Shown here piece by piece: positions 8,558-17,794 of a DNA stretch of 54,386 bases; the first letter of the stretch is position 1; each line of letters opens with the position of its first letter. The translations under genes and the position numbers were made by a program. This DNA is from Belnapia mucosa (GTDB lineage Bacteria; Pseudomonadota; Alphaproteobacteria; Acetobacterales; Acetobacteraceae). The DNA lies in the NCBI RefSeq assembly GCF_016775475.1, contig NZ_JAEUXJ010000020.1, forward strand, positions 1 to 54,386. Direction: 5' to 3'. Under the pieces are notes generated by a model, which was given only the letters and a program-made list of their open reading frames with translations, was not told where the DNA came from and ran no database searches.

Positions 8558-9934
8558 TCAGGGCCGCAGCAGGGTCAGTAGGGCGGCAGTGCTCTCTAGC
8601 CGCTCCAGGCCCAGCACGGTCTCGATGCAGCGCGCCGTGGCCGCGTCGGTGATGACGCCGGATGCGTTCGCTGTAAATTTCGCAACAATTTCTTCGGTGC
8701 TGAGCGGATTGGCCGGCGTGCCGCGCATATCCTCCAGACGGTGGTGCAGGACACGGCCGTCGGTTGTGTGGATAGTCACGTCGCCGCTCCAGCGCCGGCG
8801 ATCGGTGGCATTCTCATCTACGCGGTAGCCGACTCGGGCACGCAGCGCGGCAATGCGCGGATCGGCTAGCGTCGCCTCGGTGTAGCTGCGCTTGTCCAGC
8901 TGGCCGGTGACCAGCAGCTCCGCGATGGAATGCTGCAGGCTGAAGCGCGCATGCCAGGGCGTGTGAGGATGGGCCTTCTCGGCCACCGGCTCGCAGACCA
9001 GCGGCACCATGTAGTCGGCCACCGCGCATTCCACCGTGGCGATCTCCTCGGCGCGCAGCCCATGGCGGCGCTGCAGTGTCTCGGCGGCGTCGGTGAAGGG
9101 CTGGATGTAGTGGCCGTTTGGATAGACCTTGGCGGCGATGCTCAACAGCTCCCAGCGCTTTCCCAGCGCGGCGGTGGCGGCATCCCAGCGGAAGGCGTGG
9201 CCCGGTGCCTGGACATGGGCGGGGAAGAAGCCGAAGCGCCCCTCGAACACCACGCCAGGGCCGCTGACGCCATGCCGCGCCAGCGCTAGCGCCTGCAGGG
9301 CATCCTGCGCCGCCAAGCCGGCATGGAGCGACTTGCTCTCGCTGCCATCCTCCCAGGCCGCCATCAGCGCGGCGCTCATGCTGCCGGCCAGGCCGAGCGC
9401 GTTGCCATACACCGCAACCGGCTGACGCTGCAGGCTGGCGAGCGCGGCGACCGCGCCGAAGATGCCGAACACGCCGGTGGGATGGAAGCCGTGGCGGTGG
9501 AACATGCCGGGCGCGACGCAGGCGAGCCGGCATGCCACCTCGTTGCCAAGCGCCACCGCAAGCAGCAGGTCGCGCCCGGGCCGGTGCAGCACCTCCGCCT
9601 GACCGAGCGCCGCGGCCAGTACGGGGCTGGTAGGGTGCACCCCAGTCTCGACATGGCTGTCGTCGTATTCGAGCACATGCGCCGCCGTGCCGTTGACCAG
9701 CGCCCCGAGGCCGAGCGAGGCCCGCGTTGCGCTGCCGACGAGCGTTGTGCCGCCGTCCCCGCTCTCGATGACCGCGGCGCGGACACGCGCGGCGAGCGTG
9801 GTCTCGCTGCCTGCCAGCATGGCACCGAGAATGTCCAGGGTGCGGAGCTTCGTCGCATGCCGAGCCTCCTCAGGCAGTGCCTCGAAGGTCAGGTCCGCGG
9901 CCCATGCGGCCAGGCGGTGTGCGATCGTCGCCAT
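8558..9934 (-). CDS. MmgE/PrpD family protein
   Basis: This 458-residue protein belongs to the MmgE/PrpD family, which includes 2-methylcitrate dehydratase and cis-aconitate decarboxylase. Recognisable blocks are LVNGTAAHVLEYDD, HPTSPVLAAALGQAE, FHRHGFHPTGVFGIFGA, SKSLHAGLAAQDAL and KVYPNGHYIQPFTDA. Its start lies only 3 bp from the stop of another PrpD-family gene upstream, and a Bug receptor follows 16 bp downstream. The tandem pair suggests two paralogues acting on related carboxylates, or a heteromer. Substrate and exact reaction cannot be assigned. Confidence 0.92.
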   Translation of the reverse strand: MATIAHRLAAWAADLTFEALPEEARHATKLRTLDILGAMLAGSETTLAARVRAAVIESGDGGTTLVGSATRASLGLGALVNGTAAHVLEYDDSHVETGVHPTSPVLAAALGQAEVLHRPGRDLLLAVALGNEVACRLACVAPGMFHRHGFHPTGVFGIFGAVAALASLQRQPVAVYGNALGLAGSMSAALMAAWEDGSESKSLHAGLAAQDALQALALARHGVSGPGVVFEGRFGFFPAHVQAPGHAFRWDAATAALGKRWELLSIAAKVYPNGHYIQPFTDAAETLQRRHGLRAEEIATVECAVADYMVPLVCEPVAEKAHPHTPWHARFSLQHSIAELLVTGQLDKRSYTEATLADPRIAALRARVGYRVDENATDRRRWSGDVTIHTTDGRVLHHRLEDMRGTPANPLSTEEIVAKFTANASGVITDAATARCIETVLGLERLESTAALLTLLRP

Positions 9935-9937
9935 GGC

Positions 9938-11326
9938 TCAGCTCCCCGCCGCAGCGGCGAAGATGGCGGCGACCTCGCTGCCCTGCGCCAAGGCCCACAC
10001 CGAGCTGTGCAGCGCCTCCGCCTTGCCTTCTGCGGCCGTTCCACGCAGGCAGGAGCGCAGCTTGACCATCAGCTGGTCATCACTCATGTGGCCGTCGCGG
10101 CCGTGGAAGTGGATGCTCTCCAGCCGCGTGCCGTCCTCAAGCTCGACCTCAATCCAGCCCTTGTACCGCTCGTCGCGCGGCGCATCGGGGTCGATGACGT
10201 AGTCGACCTTCTGCGCCAGCGCGAGCAGCGACGGGTTGGCACGGTTCTCCGCGCTATAGGCCGAGGCTTCCAGCCGGCCGAAGAACAGCGTCTCGGCCAC
10301 GGTGAAGGGCAGGCTGACACGGCAGTGCCAGTCGGTGCTCGGGCGCTTCTTCTCCGCCGCCGGCTCGCAGACCACGGGCGTGATCCACTGCGCCGTGTGG
10401 CAAGTGATGCGGCGGATTCGCTCCGCCCGCGCGCCCTTCGCATGCAGTTCAAGCGCGCAATCCACGAAGGGGATACTGACATGCCCTGTCGGGTAGGGCT
10501 TGATTGCGATGTTGCGGCTCTCCCAGACCTCGCCCAGGGAAGCGGCGGCGCGCGCGTAGTTCAGCTTGTAGTCGCGGTCCTGCACATGGCTGGGGAACAG
10601 GCCGAAGCTTCCTTCCAACACCGCGGCAGGGCCGGAGAAGCCCTTAGCCGCCAGCACCGCTGCAGTGATTCCCGCCTGGGAGGCCCAGCCCGGATCGACG
10701 ATCTGCGCCCAACTCCCGTCCCGCCAGCATTCGTTGCTGCCGGAGGCCAGCGTGCCGACGATTCCGGCGGCGTTGACCAAGCCAGCGGCATCGAGCCCCA
10801 GCAGTTTGCCGGCGACGAAGGCGGCGCCGAAGGCCCCGACAATGCCAGTCGGATGAAACCCGCTGCGGTGGAATTGCCCCGGTGCCACCGCGCCGATGCG
10901 GCAGATCACCTCATTGCCGAGGGCGATCGCGAGCAGCACCTCGGGCCCCGCGATGCCGTGCCATTCGGCGAGGGCGAGCGCGGTAGCGGCGGTGGTACAT
11001 GTGCAGTGGATCAGCGTCTCGGTTTGCGAATCATCGAAAGCCAGGGCCGAGGCCATGCTACCATTGGCGAAGGCGGCGCTGGTCGCAAGCGTGCCGTCCG
11101 GCCGGCCGAGGATGTGGCATGGGCCGGGCGCACCGATGGCCAGCGCGGCTTCCGCTGCGACCTGGCCCTGTGGACGGGCGCTGGCGGCAAGCGCGACGCC
11201 GATGACGTTCAGTAGCCGCTGCTCGGTTGCGTGGCGGAGGTCGGCCGGCAGATCCGTAGCAACGACGTCGGTGGACCATGCCGCCAGGGATTGCGTGATG
11301 GTTCGCGCTGGCTTCAGCGTGGTCAC
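9938..11326 (-). CDS. MmgE/PrpD family protein
   Basis: This MmgE/PrpD protein of about 462 residues is the first gene of the PrpD-PrpD-Bug operon. Family blocks include FANGSMASALAFDDSQTE, FHRSGFHPTGIVGAFGAAF, WASQAGITAAVLAAKG and IKPYPTGHVSIPFVD. I prefer the GTG start at 11326 because a perfect AGGAGG lies 8 nt upstream. The in-frame ATG at 11344 would place that same AGGAGG inside its second and third codons. It is divergent from a LysR gene across a 174-bp promoter region containing a palindrome, so the operon is probably LysR-controlled. Confidence 0.9.
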   Translation of the reverse strand: MTTLKPARTITQSLAAWSTDVVATDLPADLRHATEQRLLNVIGVALAASARPQGQVAAEAALAIGAPGPCHILGRPDGTLATSAAFANGSMASALAFDDSQTETLIHCTCTTAATALALAEWHGIAGPEVLLAIALGNEVICRIGAVAPGQFHRSGFHPTGIVGAFGAAFVAGKLLGLDAAGLVNAAGIVGTLASGSNECWRDGSWAQIVDPGWASQAGITAAVLAAKGFSGPAAVLEGSFGLFPSHVQDRDYKLNYARAAASLGEVWESRNIAIKPYPTGHVSIPFVDCALELHAKGARAERIRRITCHTAQWITPVVCEPAAEKKRPSTDWHCRVSLPFTVAETLFFGRLEASAYSAENRANPSLLALAQKVDYVIDPDAPRDERYKGWIEVELEDGTRLESIHFHGRDGHMSDDQLMVKLRSCLRGTAAEGKAEALHSSVWALAQGSEVAAIFAAAAGS

Positions 11327-11446
11327 TATGGCGTTCCTCCTCATAGAGAGATGCGCGGACGCTCGCAGGCGACCGTAACCCCCTCCTTTTGACGTCAGTC
11401 TCCAGATTTTATCGATCGCCACAAACTATTATTTCTGATCTACCTT

Positions 11447-11463
11447 GATCATAAAATATGATC
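11447..11463. promoter_or_regulatory. Candidate LysR operator in the divergent promoter
   Basis: GATCATA at 11447-11453 and TATGATC at 11457-11463 form a perfect 7-bp inverted repeat around AAA. They contain the T-N11-A pattern (ATC...GAT) typical of LysR recognition sites. The site lies between the divergent LysR gene (11501, 37 bp away) and the PrpD operon (11326). It is the obvious autoregulatory and activator site. Confidence 0.7.
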
Positions 11464-11500
11464 GTCGTCCGCGAGGCGGAACACTTGGAAGGGCAGCGAG

Positions 11501-12397
11501 ATGAACTTCCAGCAGCTGGAAACTCTGGTTTGGTTGGCGCGGCTACGGAACTTCCATGCCGTGGCAGGCAAGCTGCATACCACCCAGCCCAGCGTCTCCG
11601 CACGGCTGCAAAGGTTGGAGGAGGACCTCGGCGCACGCCTAGTCGATCGTGGCCCGCATGGTGTCGGGCTGACCGCCGCCGGTCGGGAGTGTCTGATCTA
11701 TGCGGAGCGGATCCTGACTTGGCAGGGCCGAATGCGGCAATGCGTCGGCGGCGAGGAGCACTTGCGCGGCAGGGTGAGTCTTGGCGTGAGTGAGGTCGTC
11801 GCCTGCACCTGGCTTCCGGACCTGTTGCGCCGTCTGGCGGTCCGCCATCCCGAGGTGATCATCGACACCCATGTCGATCTGACGCCGCAACTTGCGCGTG
11901 GGCTCGAGGAGGGTAGCTTCGATGTCGTCCTGGCCGGCTCTTACCGGCTGGCGACAGTGCATCCCACGTGCTCGCTGGGTGACACGCGCCTCGGCTGGAT
12001 GTTAGCGCCGGGTGCATTTGCCTTCGCGGAGCTGGTTACGCCGGCGGCCTTGCAGCAGATGCCGCTGATCACCTGGCCGGAGCAGTCCGCGATTTACAGC
12101 CAAATATCGGACTGGTTCGCCGCCGGTGACGCGTTTCCGGTGCCGCGGCATACCTCGAACTCGGTGGTTACCTTGGCGCGCCTCGCAACAGCCGGTCTGG
12201 GCGTCGCGCTGCTGCCGCTGCAGGTGGTTCAGCGCGAGCTGGCTGAAGGCAAGCTTGTCCTCATGCCGACATGGCCGGACTTTCCCAACGTGGAGTATCG
12301 GGCCATCTATGTGGAGCGGCAGGGAACACTTGGTGCGATCGTCGCAGAGGTCGCGGCCGAATGCAGCACCTTCACCAAGACGACGAGCGTCGTCTGA
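11501..12397 (+). CDS. LysR-family transcriptional regulator
   Basis: This 298-residue LysR regulator has the N-terminal HTH MNFQQLETLVWLARLRNFHA...TTQPSVSARLQRLEEDLG (residues 1-60) and an effector domain opening with RGRVSLGVSEVVACTWLPDL. It is transcribed divergently from the PrpD-PrpD-Bug operon, with a palindromic LysR box between them, so it very likely controls that operon and itself. The inducer is presumably the carboxylate handled by the operon. AGCGAG precedes the ATG by about 3 nt, so the ribosome-binding site is weak. Confidence 0.94.
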   Translation: MNFQQLETLVWLARLRNFHAVAGKLHTTQPSVSARLQRLEEDLGARLVDRGPHGVGLTAAGRECLIYAERILTWQGRMRQCVGGEEHLRGRVSLGVSEVVACTWLPDLLRRLAVRHPEVIIDTHVDLTPQLARGLEEGSFDVVLAGSYRLATVHPTCSLGDTRLGWMLAPGAFAFAELVTPAALQQMPLITWPEQSAIYSQISDWFAAGDAFPVPRHTSNSVVTLARLATAGLGVALLPLQVVQRELAEGKLVLMPTWPDFPNVEYRAIYVERQGTLGAIVAEVAAECSTFTKTTSVV

Positions 12398-12659
12398 AGC
12401 CGGCATATGCGCCTTGAGATGCAAGGCGCAGCGTCGACCGGATTTGGTGCGGCCGCTTCTGCGGGCTTGGCGCTGTGGCCGGGCAGCAGAGAGCAGGGTG
12501 ACGCGGTCATCCAGTCTATGCAGTTGAATGACCGCAATCCCGCGCATAATAAGTTCGGCTTGCCTGAAGCTACGCACCTGATTGTCGGTATCCATATCGA
12601 CGAAAATATCCGTCTCGAACGGACAGCTCTGGAAGTACTTCAGCCCATCAGGTCATTCG

Positions 12660-12935
12660 GTCAGCCCGGGTCCCCTCGCGCCCGCGCGGGAGCTGTTGGC
12701 CGAAGCGCTACTAAAAGCCGGTGACGCCGCCAACGCGCTCGCGCAGCTCGAACGGGTGCAGGATACCGAGCCCAACCGCTTCCGCTCGGTCGCCGGCGCC
12801 GGCCGCGTGGCGGAGCGGGCCGGGCAGGTAGAAGCGGTGCAGGGGCACTATTCGCAGCTGTTGGAGATCGCCGCCGCCGTCGACACGCTGCGGCCGGAAC
12901 TGGCGGAGGCACGCCGCTATCTCGGCCGCGGCTGA
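12660..12935 (+). pseudogene. C-terminal remnant of a TPR-repeat protein
   Basis: A frame ending at the stop at 12933-12935 encodes LAPARELLAEALLKAGDAAN, then a DTEPNRFRSVAGAGRVAE segment and a final ELAEARRYLGRG. This is the pattern of C-terminal tetratricopeptide repeats of alphaproteobacterial TPR proteins. Upstream of about 12660 the frame runs into unrelated sequence and no proper start is visible. It is therefore a 5'-truncated relic, probably left by the rearrangements that also placed IS5 debris at 13.1 kb. The 12398-12659 stretch before it holds nothing I recognise. Confidence 0.6.
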
Positions 12936-13106
12936 GGCCGCTGCACTTGGCGGCGATCCTGTCTCAATGTCTCGATTTGGTCCCGTTTAGAACGCATCCA
13001 GCGTCCGTCCTATGTCGGGCCCCCTTACCCGGTGCCGAGCTGAGTGAGACAGCGGAGCTTGGCGTCCCCGTGCTAACAAAAAAGCGCCTCCCGTGTTACT
13101 CAACTC

Positions 13107-13409
13107 ATGGCAAAACACCCTATCCCTGACGCGCTCTGGCAGGAGCTAGAAGTAGTTCTTTCGCCGAAACCACCTGAGCCAAGGCGTGGGCGTCCGCGGG
13201 TATCCGACCGTGTTGCTCTAACTGCGGTGCTGTTCGTCCTTCGCACAGGTGCAGCATGGGAGGATGTGCCGGCCGAGTTGGGTTGCTGCGGGATGACCTG
13301 CTGGCGGCGGCTTCAAGCCTGGCAATTGTTGGGTGTTTGGCCGCGTATGAAGGCACTTCTCTCGCAAAAACTGCCTGGTGCTAACCGCTTCGACTGGCGC
13401 CGCGCATCA
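13107..13409 (+). pseudogene. N-terminal fragment of an IS5-family transposase
   Basis: The first 100 or so codons (MAKHPIPDALWQELEVVLSP, GRPRVSDRVALTAVLFVLRT, AWEDVPAELGC, MTCWRRLQAWQLLGVW) match the N-terminal DUF4096-like half of IS5/IS427-type transposases. The similarity stops at the NRFDWRRAS segment, just before the first catalytic aspartate would appear. All of the DDE catalytic core is missing. The reading frame continues without a stop into unrelated sequence. Confidence 0.8.
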
Positions 13410-14633
13410 GTTGGCACCAGGGCAAAGCCGTCTTTTTCTCCTCGGTCACCCAACGAGAAACCCGGACCGGCTTTCTCTGACGAGCAGCAGGTCAGCAGCA
13501 ACACAGCGGACCATTGGACCGCCTCCGCCGCTATAGGAAGTCCATCAACAGCCGATCCTAATGCCACACCGATTCCGTTGTGGGAGCCGCTTGTTCCGCC
13601 CAAGCGAAAGAATACTGCAAATGAGGATAGTGTTTTTGTTAGGAGCGCGGGCTCGAGCCGACCCAGGAGAAGACATGCGTTTCCGCCTCCAACCGCGGGT
13701 CAAGGGGCTGTTCCATATTTCGAACTAATCAACGCTGCAGATCTGTCAGAACTCGCAGCGACTGCCGGATTGCGGCTCGTTGCGCCACGCTCGACCCACG
13801 AGCGGTTTTCAAGGGATCTCAACTGGCACTTCACGCAGTTTGCGTTGTGGTCATGTAATCAGCACCGCGACAGTGCTCCGAGGCAGAAATCCGAGTGGTC
13901 CGCGGGAGTTGCCACAGAAGCACGTGCTTTGCTGAAGGGTATGGGCTGGGCAACCGATATTGAGCTGGAAGACCCAAGGCAATTCGCCGATGCCTTGTCT
14001 CATCTTGGAGCCGGTCTACACAGTCTTCAGCGCGATCCTAGTCAGCCGGCATTCAGCCGGATTTTCGACGATAGAGCTCCAGAGCTGTGGCTCAAGGCGA
14101 AACGGACCAAGTCTCATGATGACGCGGTGTCGGCGCTCTGGACGCTGCTGGCCAACAATCTCAGGTCGAGCTTGGTGGCCCTTATTTTAATCGCAGATCG
14201 CGCAACACAGGAGTGGGCGGCAGCGGTCCAACTAGGCGGACGCACTCGCGATGCCGCTCTGCACGAGCTCTTCACACGGCTGAGCCAAGTGTACCGCAGT
14301 TTGTTCGCGCAGGTTCCCACGCTGGCAAGCGTCAACCCCCCACTTGGGAATGAACGGCAGACAATCCCCGGCGGACCTTCGGTCGAGTGGCATATCGCGC
14401 TGATACGCCTTGTGGCCGACCGTGCCCAAGGCTTGCTCGCAAAATACAGTGCTACGGAAGGAGCCGAAGCTCTCGCTCCAGAGGCAGTAACCGGCTTACG
14501 CCACCTGATCGCACTAGCGAAGTGGTCGGATGGCGTACGCCAAGGGCGGCCGACCGGCAGTCGCGACGGGGTTGCGCACCACATCCGCCAGGCGAACGTC
14601 GCAAGAGCAGCAAGGGAAAGAAGCGGCCGGTAG
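13107..14633 (+). CDS. Chimeric reading frame: transposase N-terminus fused to an unknown protein
   Basis: A continuous 508-codon frame joins the IS5 transposase fragment (codons 1-100) to a low-complexity joint (about 100-205) and then to about 300 residues of an ordered, mostly helical protein I do not recognise. The last part starts around PYFELINAADLSELAATAGL and includes ELWLKAKRTKSHDDAVSALW. No convincing internal ATG or GTG start precedes the unknown part. Either its own 5' end was lost and it is expressed from the IS start, or it is a relic. It sits directly upstream of the excisionase-primase-helicase genes and may have been a cargo or abortive-infection type gene of that element. 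Confidence 0.45.
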   Translation: MAKHPIPDALWQELEVVLSPKPPEPRRGRPRVSDRVALTAVLFVLRTGAAWEDVPAELGCCGMTCWRRLQAWQLLGVWPRMKALLSQKLPGANRFDWRRASVGTRAKPSFSPRSPNEKPGPAFSDEQQVSSNTADHWTASAAIGSPSTADPNATPIPLWEPLVPPKRKNTANEDSVFVRSAGSSRPRRRHAFPPPTAGQGAVPYFELINAADLSELAATAGLRLVAPRSTHERFSRDLNWHFTQFALWSCNQHRDSAPRQKSEWSAGVATEARALLKGMGWATDIELEDPRQFADALSHLGAGLHSLQRDPSQPAFSRIFDDRAPELWLKAKRTKSHDDAVSALWTLLANNLRSSLVALILIADRATQEWAAAVQLGGRTRDAALHELFTRLSQVYRSLFAQVPTLASVNPPLGNERQTIPGGPSVEWHIALIRLVADRAQGLLAKYSATEGAEALAPEAVTGLRHLIALAKWSDGVRQGRPTGSRDGVAHHIRQANVARAARERSGR

Positions 14634-14740
14634 CAGAAGAAAGCTTGGAATACGCATTTGCGCTTTCCAACTGCAACTTGAGGGCCACGTGTCGCCCGTG
14701 CACCTTCGGACCGCGTTCATCCGAGTTCGTGGGAGTTCAG

Positions 14741-14950
14741 ATGTATTCGGCAGAACCAAAGCGTTTGGCGTATTCCGTCGATGACGCCGCCAAGCGCATC
14801 GGCTGCGGACGTACAACGGTGTTCGGCCTAATCCGCACAGGCCGGCTTGCAGCCGTGAAGTTAGGTGGTCGGACCTTGGTGACCGAAAGTGCTCTAAGTA
14901 CTCTCCTCGCCAGCCTTCCCCCTGCAGAAAGCTGCAAAAAGACCGACTAA
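14741..14950 (+). CDS. Small excisionase-like HTH protein
   Basis: This 69-residue protein reads AYSVDDAAKRIGCGRTTVFGLI then RTGRLAAVKLGGRTLVTESAL. It is a complete MerR/excisionase-type winged HTH (HTH_17 family). I chose the ATG at 14741, which starts the domain; the longer frame upstream has no family similarity. Such proteins serve as Xis recombination directionality factors or regulators of mobile elements. Its position ahead of a primase-helicase pair and an integrase 3.6 kb downstream supports that role. Confidence 0.85.
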   Translation: MYSAEPKRLAYSVDDAAKRIGCGRTTVFGLIRTGRLAAVKLGGRTLVTESALSTLLASLPPAESCKKTD

Positions 14951-15195
14951 AGCACGCACCCACCAAGCGCGGCGACGCTGGTGGGCTGCGGAGGCTTCGG
15001 AACTGCAGGTTGGTACCGCAGATCATAGCCGATTCCCGGGCCCACATCTACGCCATCGCGCTCCCCTTCCCCGAGAGACCCACTTATGAAAATCGGCAGC
15101 GCTACTGTCGGCCGCGCTCGTGCGCCGACGCGCCCGTCCTTGGTCATGAACGCTTTGGCTGGAATCCACCGCGCACAGCGCAAAGGAGCCATCGC

Positions 15196-16233
15196 ATGAC
15201 GGGCCCGTCCGATATCGCCGCCGTAAACGCCCGGCTCGGCAGCCGCATGGCAGATCTGGCGCGTGAGCTCGCCGGTTCCGACCCTACAGCCGTTGCGCCC
15301 AACCAGCTGCGCTTTCGCAGGCGCTGCTCCCTTCAAATCTGGACTGGTGGACTGAAGCGGGGCCGATGGTTTGACTTTGAAGCCGGTGTAGGGGGTGGTC
15401 CGCTGTGGTTGGTACTTCACCTGCGCGCCTGCTCGTGGCGTGAAGCTTGGGACTGGGCGGTTCGCTGGCTGAGTTGGTCGCCGGGCTTACCAATGGCGCC
15501 GCCGTACGCCAGGGCCGCCACTCGGTCTCCCAGCCGGAACACGCCCCCAAAACGCGGGACCATCGATCTTGCTCAGAAGCTTTGGCGGGAGTCCCTACCC
15601 GCTGCGGGAACCCTCGCCGAGATCTACCTCGCGTCTCGCGGGCTGCGGCTGCCCGAAGATGCCCCTCTCCGCTTTCACCCGCGCGCATCGCGCAACCTCG
15701 CCTGCGGCCTGCCGGGGCCCGCGATGCTCGCGCTCATGACGCATCCTACCGAACGTTGTGGGTCGGCGGAGCCCACGATGCTTGCCCTCCCCGCAGAATA
15801 CCGCGCCTTCGGCCATCCGCGGGCGGTCGGCGTGCACGTCACTTACCTGCGCCCAGACGGCCAGGGCAAGGCCGAGGGCAAGCGGCCCAAGATCATGCTC
15901 GGCGGCGCTGGTGTGGTCCGCCTGGTGCCGGATGAGGAGGTAACGATGAGCCTCGGCCTTGCCGAGGGTATCGAGACGGCGCTTTCGGTCATTCAGGGAC
16001 ATGATTGGCGCCCGGTGTGGGCGGCCGGTTCTGCGGGCGGGATCGGCGCCTTCCCCATTCTCTCTGGGATCGAAGCTCTGACCGTCTTCGCAGACGCCGA
16101 CGACCGCGGCGTTGGCATCGCTGCAGGCCGACGCTGCGCCGCCCGTTGGCGGAAAGCCGGACACGAGGCCCAGATCGTCATTCCGCGTCTGGGTGAGGAT
16201 TTCAACGACAACCTGCGCAGGAGCGTGGCGTAA
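15196..16233 (+). CDS. Toprim-domain primase-like protein (DUF7146 type)
   Basis: This 345-residue protein has an N-terminal primase-like region (RRRCSLQIWTGGLKRGRWFD, WREAWDWAVRWL) and a C-terminal Toprim domain. Toprim residues are E258 in GLAEGIETALS and D300/D302 in VFADADDRG. These proteins are replication primases of plasmids and integrated phage-satellite elements. AAAGGAG lies 8 nt before the ATG at 15196. The stop codon overlaps the next ATG (TAATG), so primase and helicase are translationally coupled. Confidence 0.88.
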   Translation: MTGPSDIAAVNARLGSRMADLARELAGSDPTAVAPNQLRFRRRCSLQIWTGGLKRGRWFDFEAGVGGGPLWLVLHLRACSWREAWDWAVRWLSWSPGLPMAPPYARAATRSPSRNTPPKRGTIDLAQKLWRESLPAAGTLAEIYLASRGLRLPEDAPLRFHPRASRNLACGLPGPAMLALMTHPTERCGSAEPTMLALPAEYRAFGHPRAVGVHVTYLRPDGQGKAEGKRPKIMLGGAGVVRLVPDEEVTMSLGLAEGIETALSVIQGHDWRPVWAAGSAGGIGAFPILSGIEALTVFADADDRGVGIAAGRRCAARWRKAGHEAQIVIPRLGEDFNDNLRRSVA

Positions 16234-17621
16234 TGGTCGGCGCAAATTCTCCTGAAGAATCGCTGCGGGCCGCCGGCGCATCCATTGAAGAAGCTCCCGA
16301 AGCGTCGCCGGAGTATTCGGACGACGCCATCGCGCTCGCGTTCTCCGCCCACCATGCCGAGCACCTACTCTACGTGCCTGAGTGGGGGCGGTGGCTGCAA
16401 TGGGATGGCGTCCGATGGGTTGCGGACACGGTCCTCGCTGTCCACGATTTGGTAAGGCGCGCTTGCCGTAAGGCGGCGGCCCGAGCGTTGGAGGCCGCTA
16501 ATCCACGCGAGCGGTGGAGCATCGCTGGGCTCGCTAGTGCGCAGAAAGTCGCGGCCGTCGAGCGGCTGGTGCGCTCCGATCGGCGACATGCCCAAGCGTC
16601 AGACCAGTTCGATGCCGACCCCTGGCTGCTCAACACGCCGGGTGGCGTAGTAGACTTGCAGGACGGCCGCACCCGGCCGCACCGGCCCGCCGACCTCTTC
16701 ACCAAAGTTACGGCAACGGCTCCTGTCCAGGGGTGCCCACTCTGGCTGGCGTTTATCAACGAAATTACGCAGGGCGATGCGGGCGCTGCTACCTACCTCC
16801 AGTGCTGGTGCGGCTACGCCTTGACCGGGTTGGTCCGCGAACACGCCTTTCTGTTCCTCTACGGGCCTGGCGGGAACGGCAAAAGCGTTTTGCTGAATAC
16901 CTTGGCGGCGGTCATGGGAGACTACGCAACGGTAGCTGACATGGACCTGTTCACTGCCACCCATGGCCATCAGCACCCGACGGGGCTGGCAGACCTGCGC
17001 GGGGCACGACTTGTTGTCGCTCAGGAAACGGAGGCCGACAAGCCGTTGGCCGAAGCGAGGGTCAAAGCCCTAACCGGTGGCGACAGAATCAAGGCGCGCT
17101 TCATGGGCCGAGATTTCTTCGCCTTCCAACCGGCTTTCAAGCTGATAATGGCGGGCAACCACCGTCCCGTCCTCCGCAATCCCGATGATGCGATGCGCCG
17201 GCGGCTGCACCTTCTCCCCCTGACACACCGGCCGGCTCAGCCAAATCCAGATCTTCCTGATCTGCTTCGGAACGAAATGCCGGGTATACTGGCCTGGGCG
17301 ATCGAAGGGTGCCTCTTGTGGCAGATGCACGGCCTCGGGATGCCGTTAGTCGCCAAGGAAGCGACTGCCGACTACTTCGCCGAGCAGGATCTTTTAGCTC
17401 GTTGGCTTGCTGAACGCTGCGAGGACCGGCCGTCAGCCACGACCCTTTCCTCTGTGCTCTACCGGGATTGGTCGCAGTGGGCGACCGAGCGTGGCGAACA
17501 GGCGGGCACCCAAAAGGCGTTTTCGGGCACCCTAGAGCGGTATCGCGCGAAAAAGCGAACGAACGAGGGCGTCGTTTTCATAGGGATCAAACTGAAGCCC
17601 TCGTTAGGAGGGGTCTTGTGA
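16233..17621 (+). CDS. P4-type/D5-like replicative helicase
   Basis: This 462-residue protein has the D5_N domain (about residues 30-190; DPWLLNTPGGVVDLQDG is typical) followed by an SF3-type AAA+ helicase core. Walker A is GPGGNGKS at 211-218. Later blocks are VVAQETEADKPLAEARVK, LTGGDRIKARFMGRDFF and KLIMAGNHRP. It matches the phage/plasmid primase-P4 C-terminal family. Paired with the overlapping Toprim primase it forms a complete P4-like replication module, separate from the plasmid's own RepA system. Confidence 0.93.
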   Translation: MVGANSPEESLRAAGASIEEAPEASPEYSDDAIALAFSAHHAEHLLYVPEWGRWLQWDGVRWVADTVLAVHDLVRRACRKAAARALEAANPRERWSIAGLASAQKVAAVERLVRSDRRHAQASDQFDADPWLLNTPGGVVDLQDGRTRPHRPADLFTKVTATAPVQGCPLWLAFINEITQGDAGAATYLQCWCGYALTGLVREHAFLFLYGPGGNGKSVLLNTLAAVMGDYATVADMDLFTATHGHQHPTGLADLRGARLVVAQETEADKPLAEARVKALTGGDRIKARFMGRDFFAFQPAFKLIMAGNHRPVLRNPDDAMRRRLHLLPLTHRPAQPNPDLPDLLRNEMPGILAWAIEGCLLWQMHGLGMPLVAKEATADYFAEQDLLARWLAERCEDRPSATTLSSVLYRDWSQWATERGEQAGTQKAFSGTLERYRAKKRTNEGVVFIGIKLKPSLGGVL

Positions 17622-17794
17622 AGGGTGGTGTAGGGTTTCTCCACGGCACCTCCTACGCGCGAGCATCCGGGATGCTAAACCCTTCACCACCCTACATCGG
17701 GTCAGCGGATTGGGCGCATGGAGAACGAGGCGCCAGCCCTTGGACAAAACTTACGCGAACAAGCTTTCGGTGATTTTCAATCAAGAGTTTAATG

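Noticed and set aside
9323..11215. 630-codon plus-strand frame over the two MmgE/PrpD genes
   Set aside because: It covers the reverse complement of two recognisable PrpD genes and has Arg/Gln/His-rich antisense composition.
9938..11422. ATG at 11422 or 11344 as start of the first PrpD protein
   Set aside because: The AGGAGG ribosome-binding site is placed for the GTG at 11326. Upstream codons have no family similarity.
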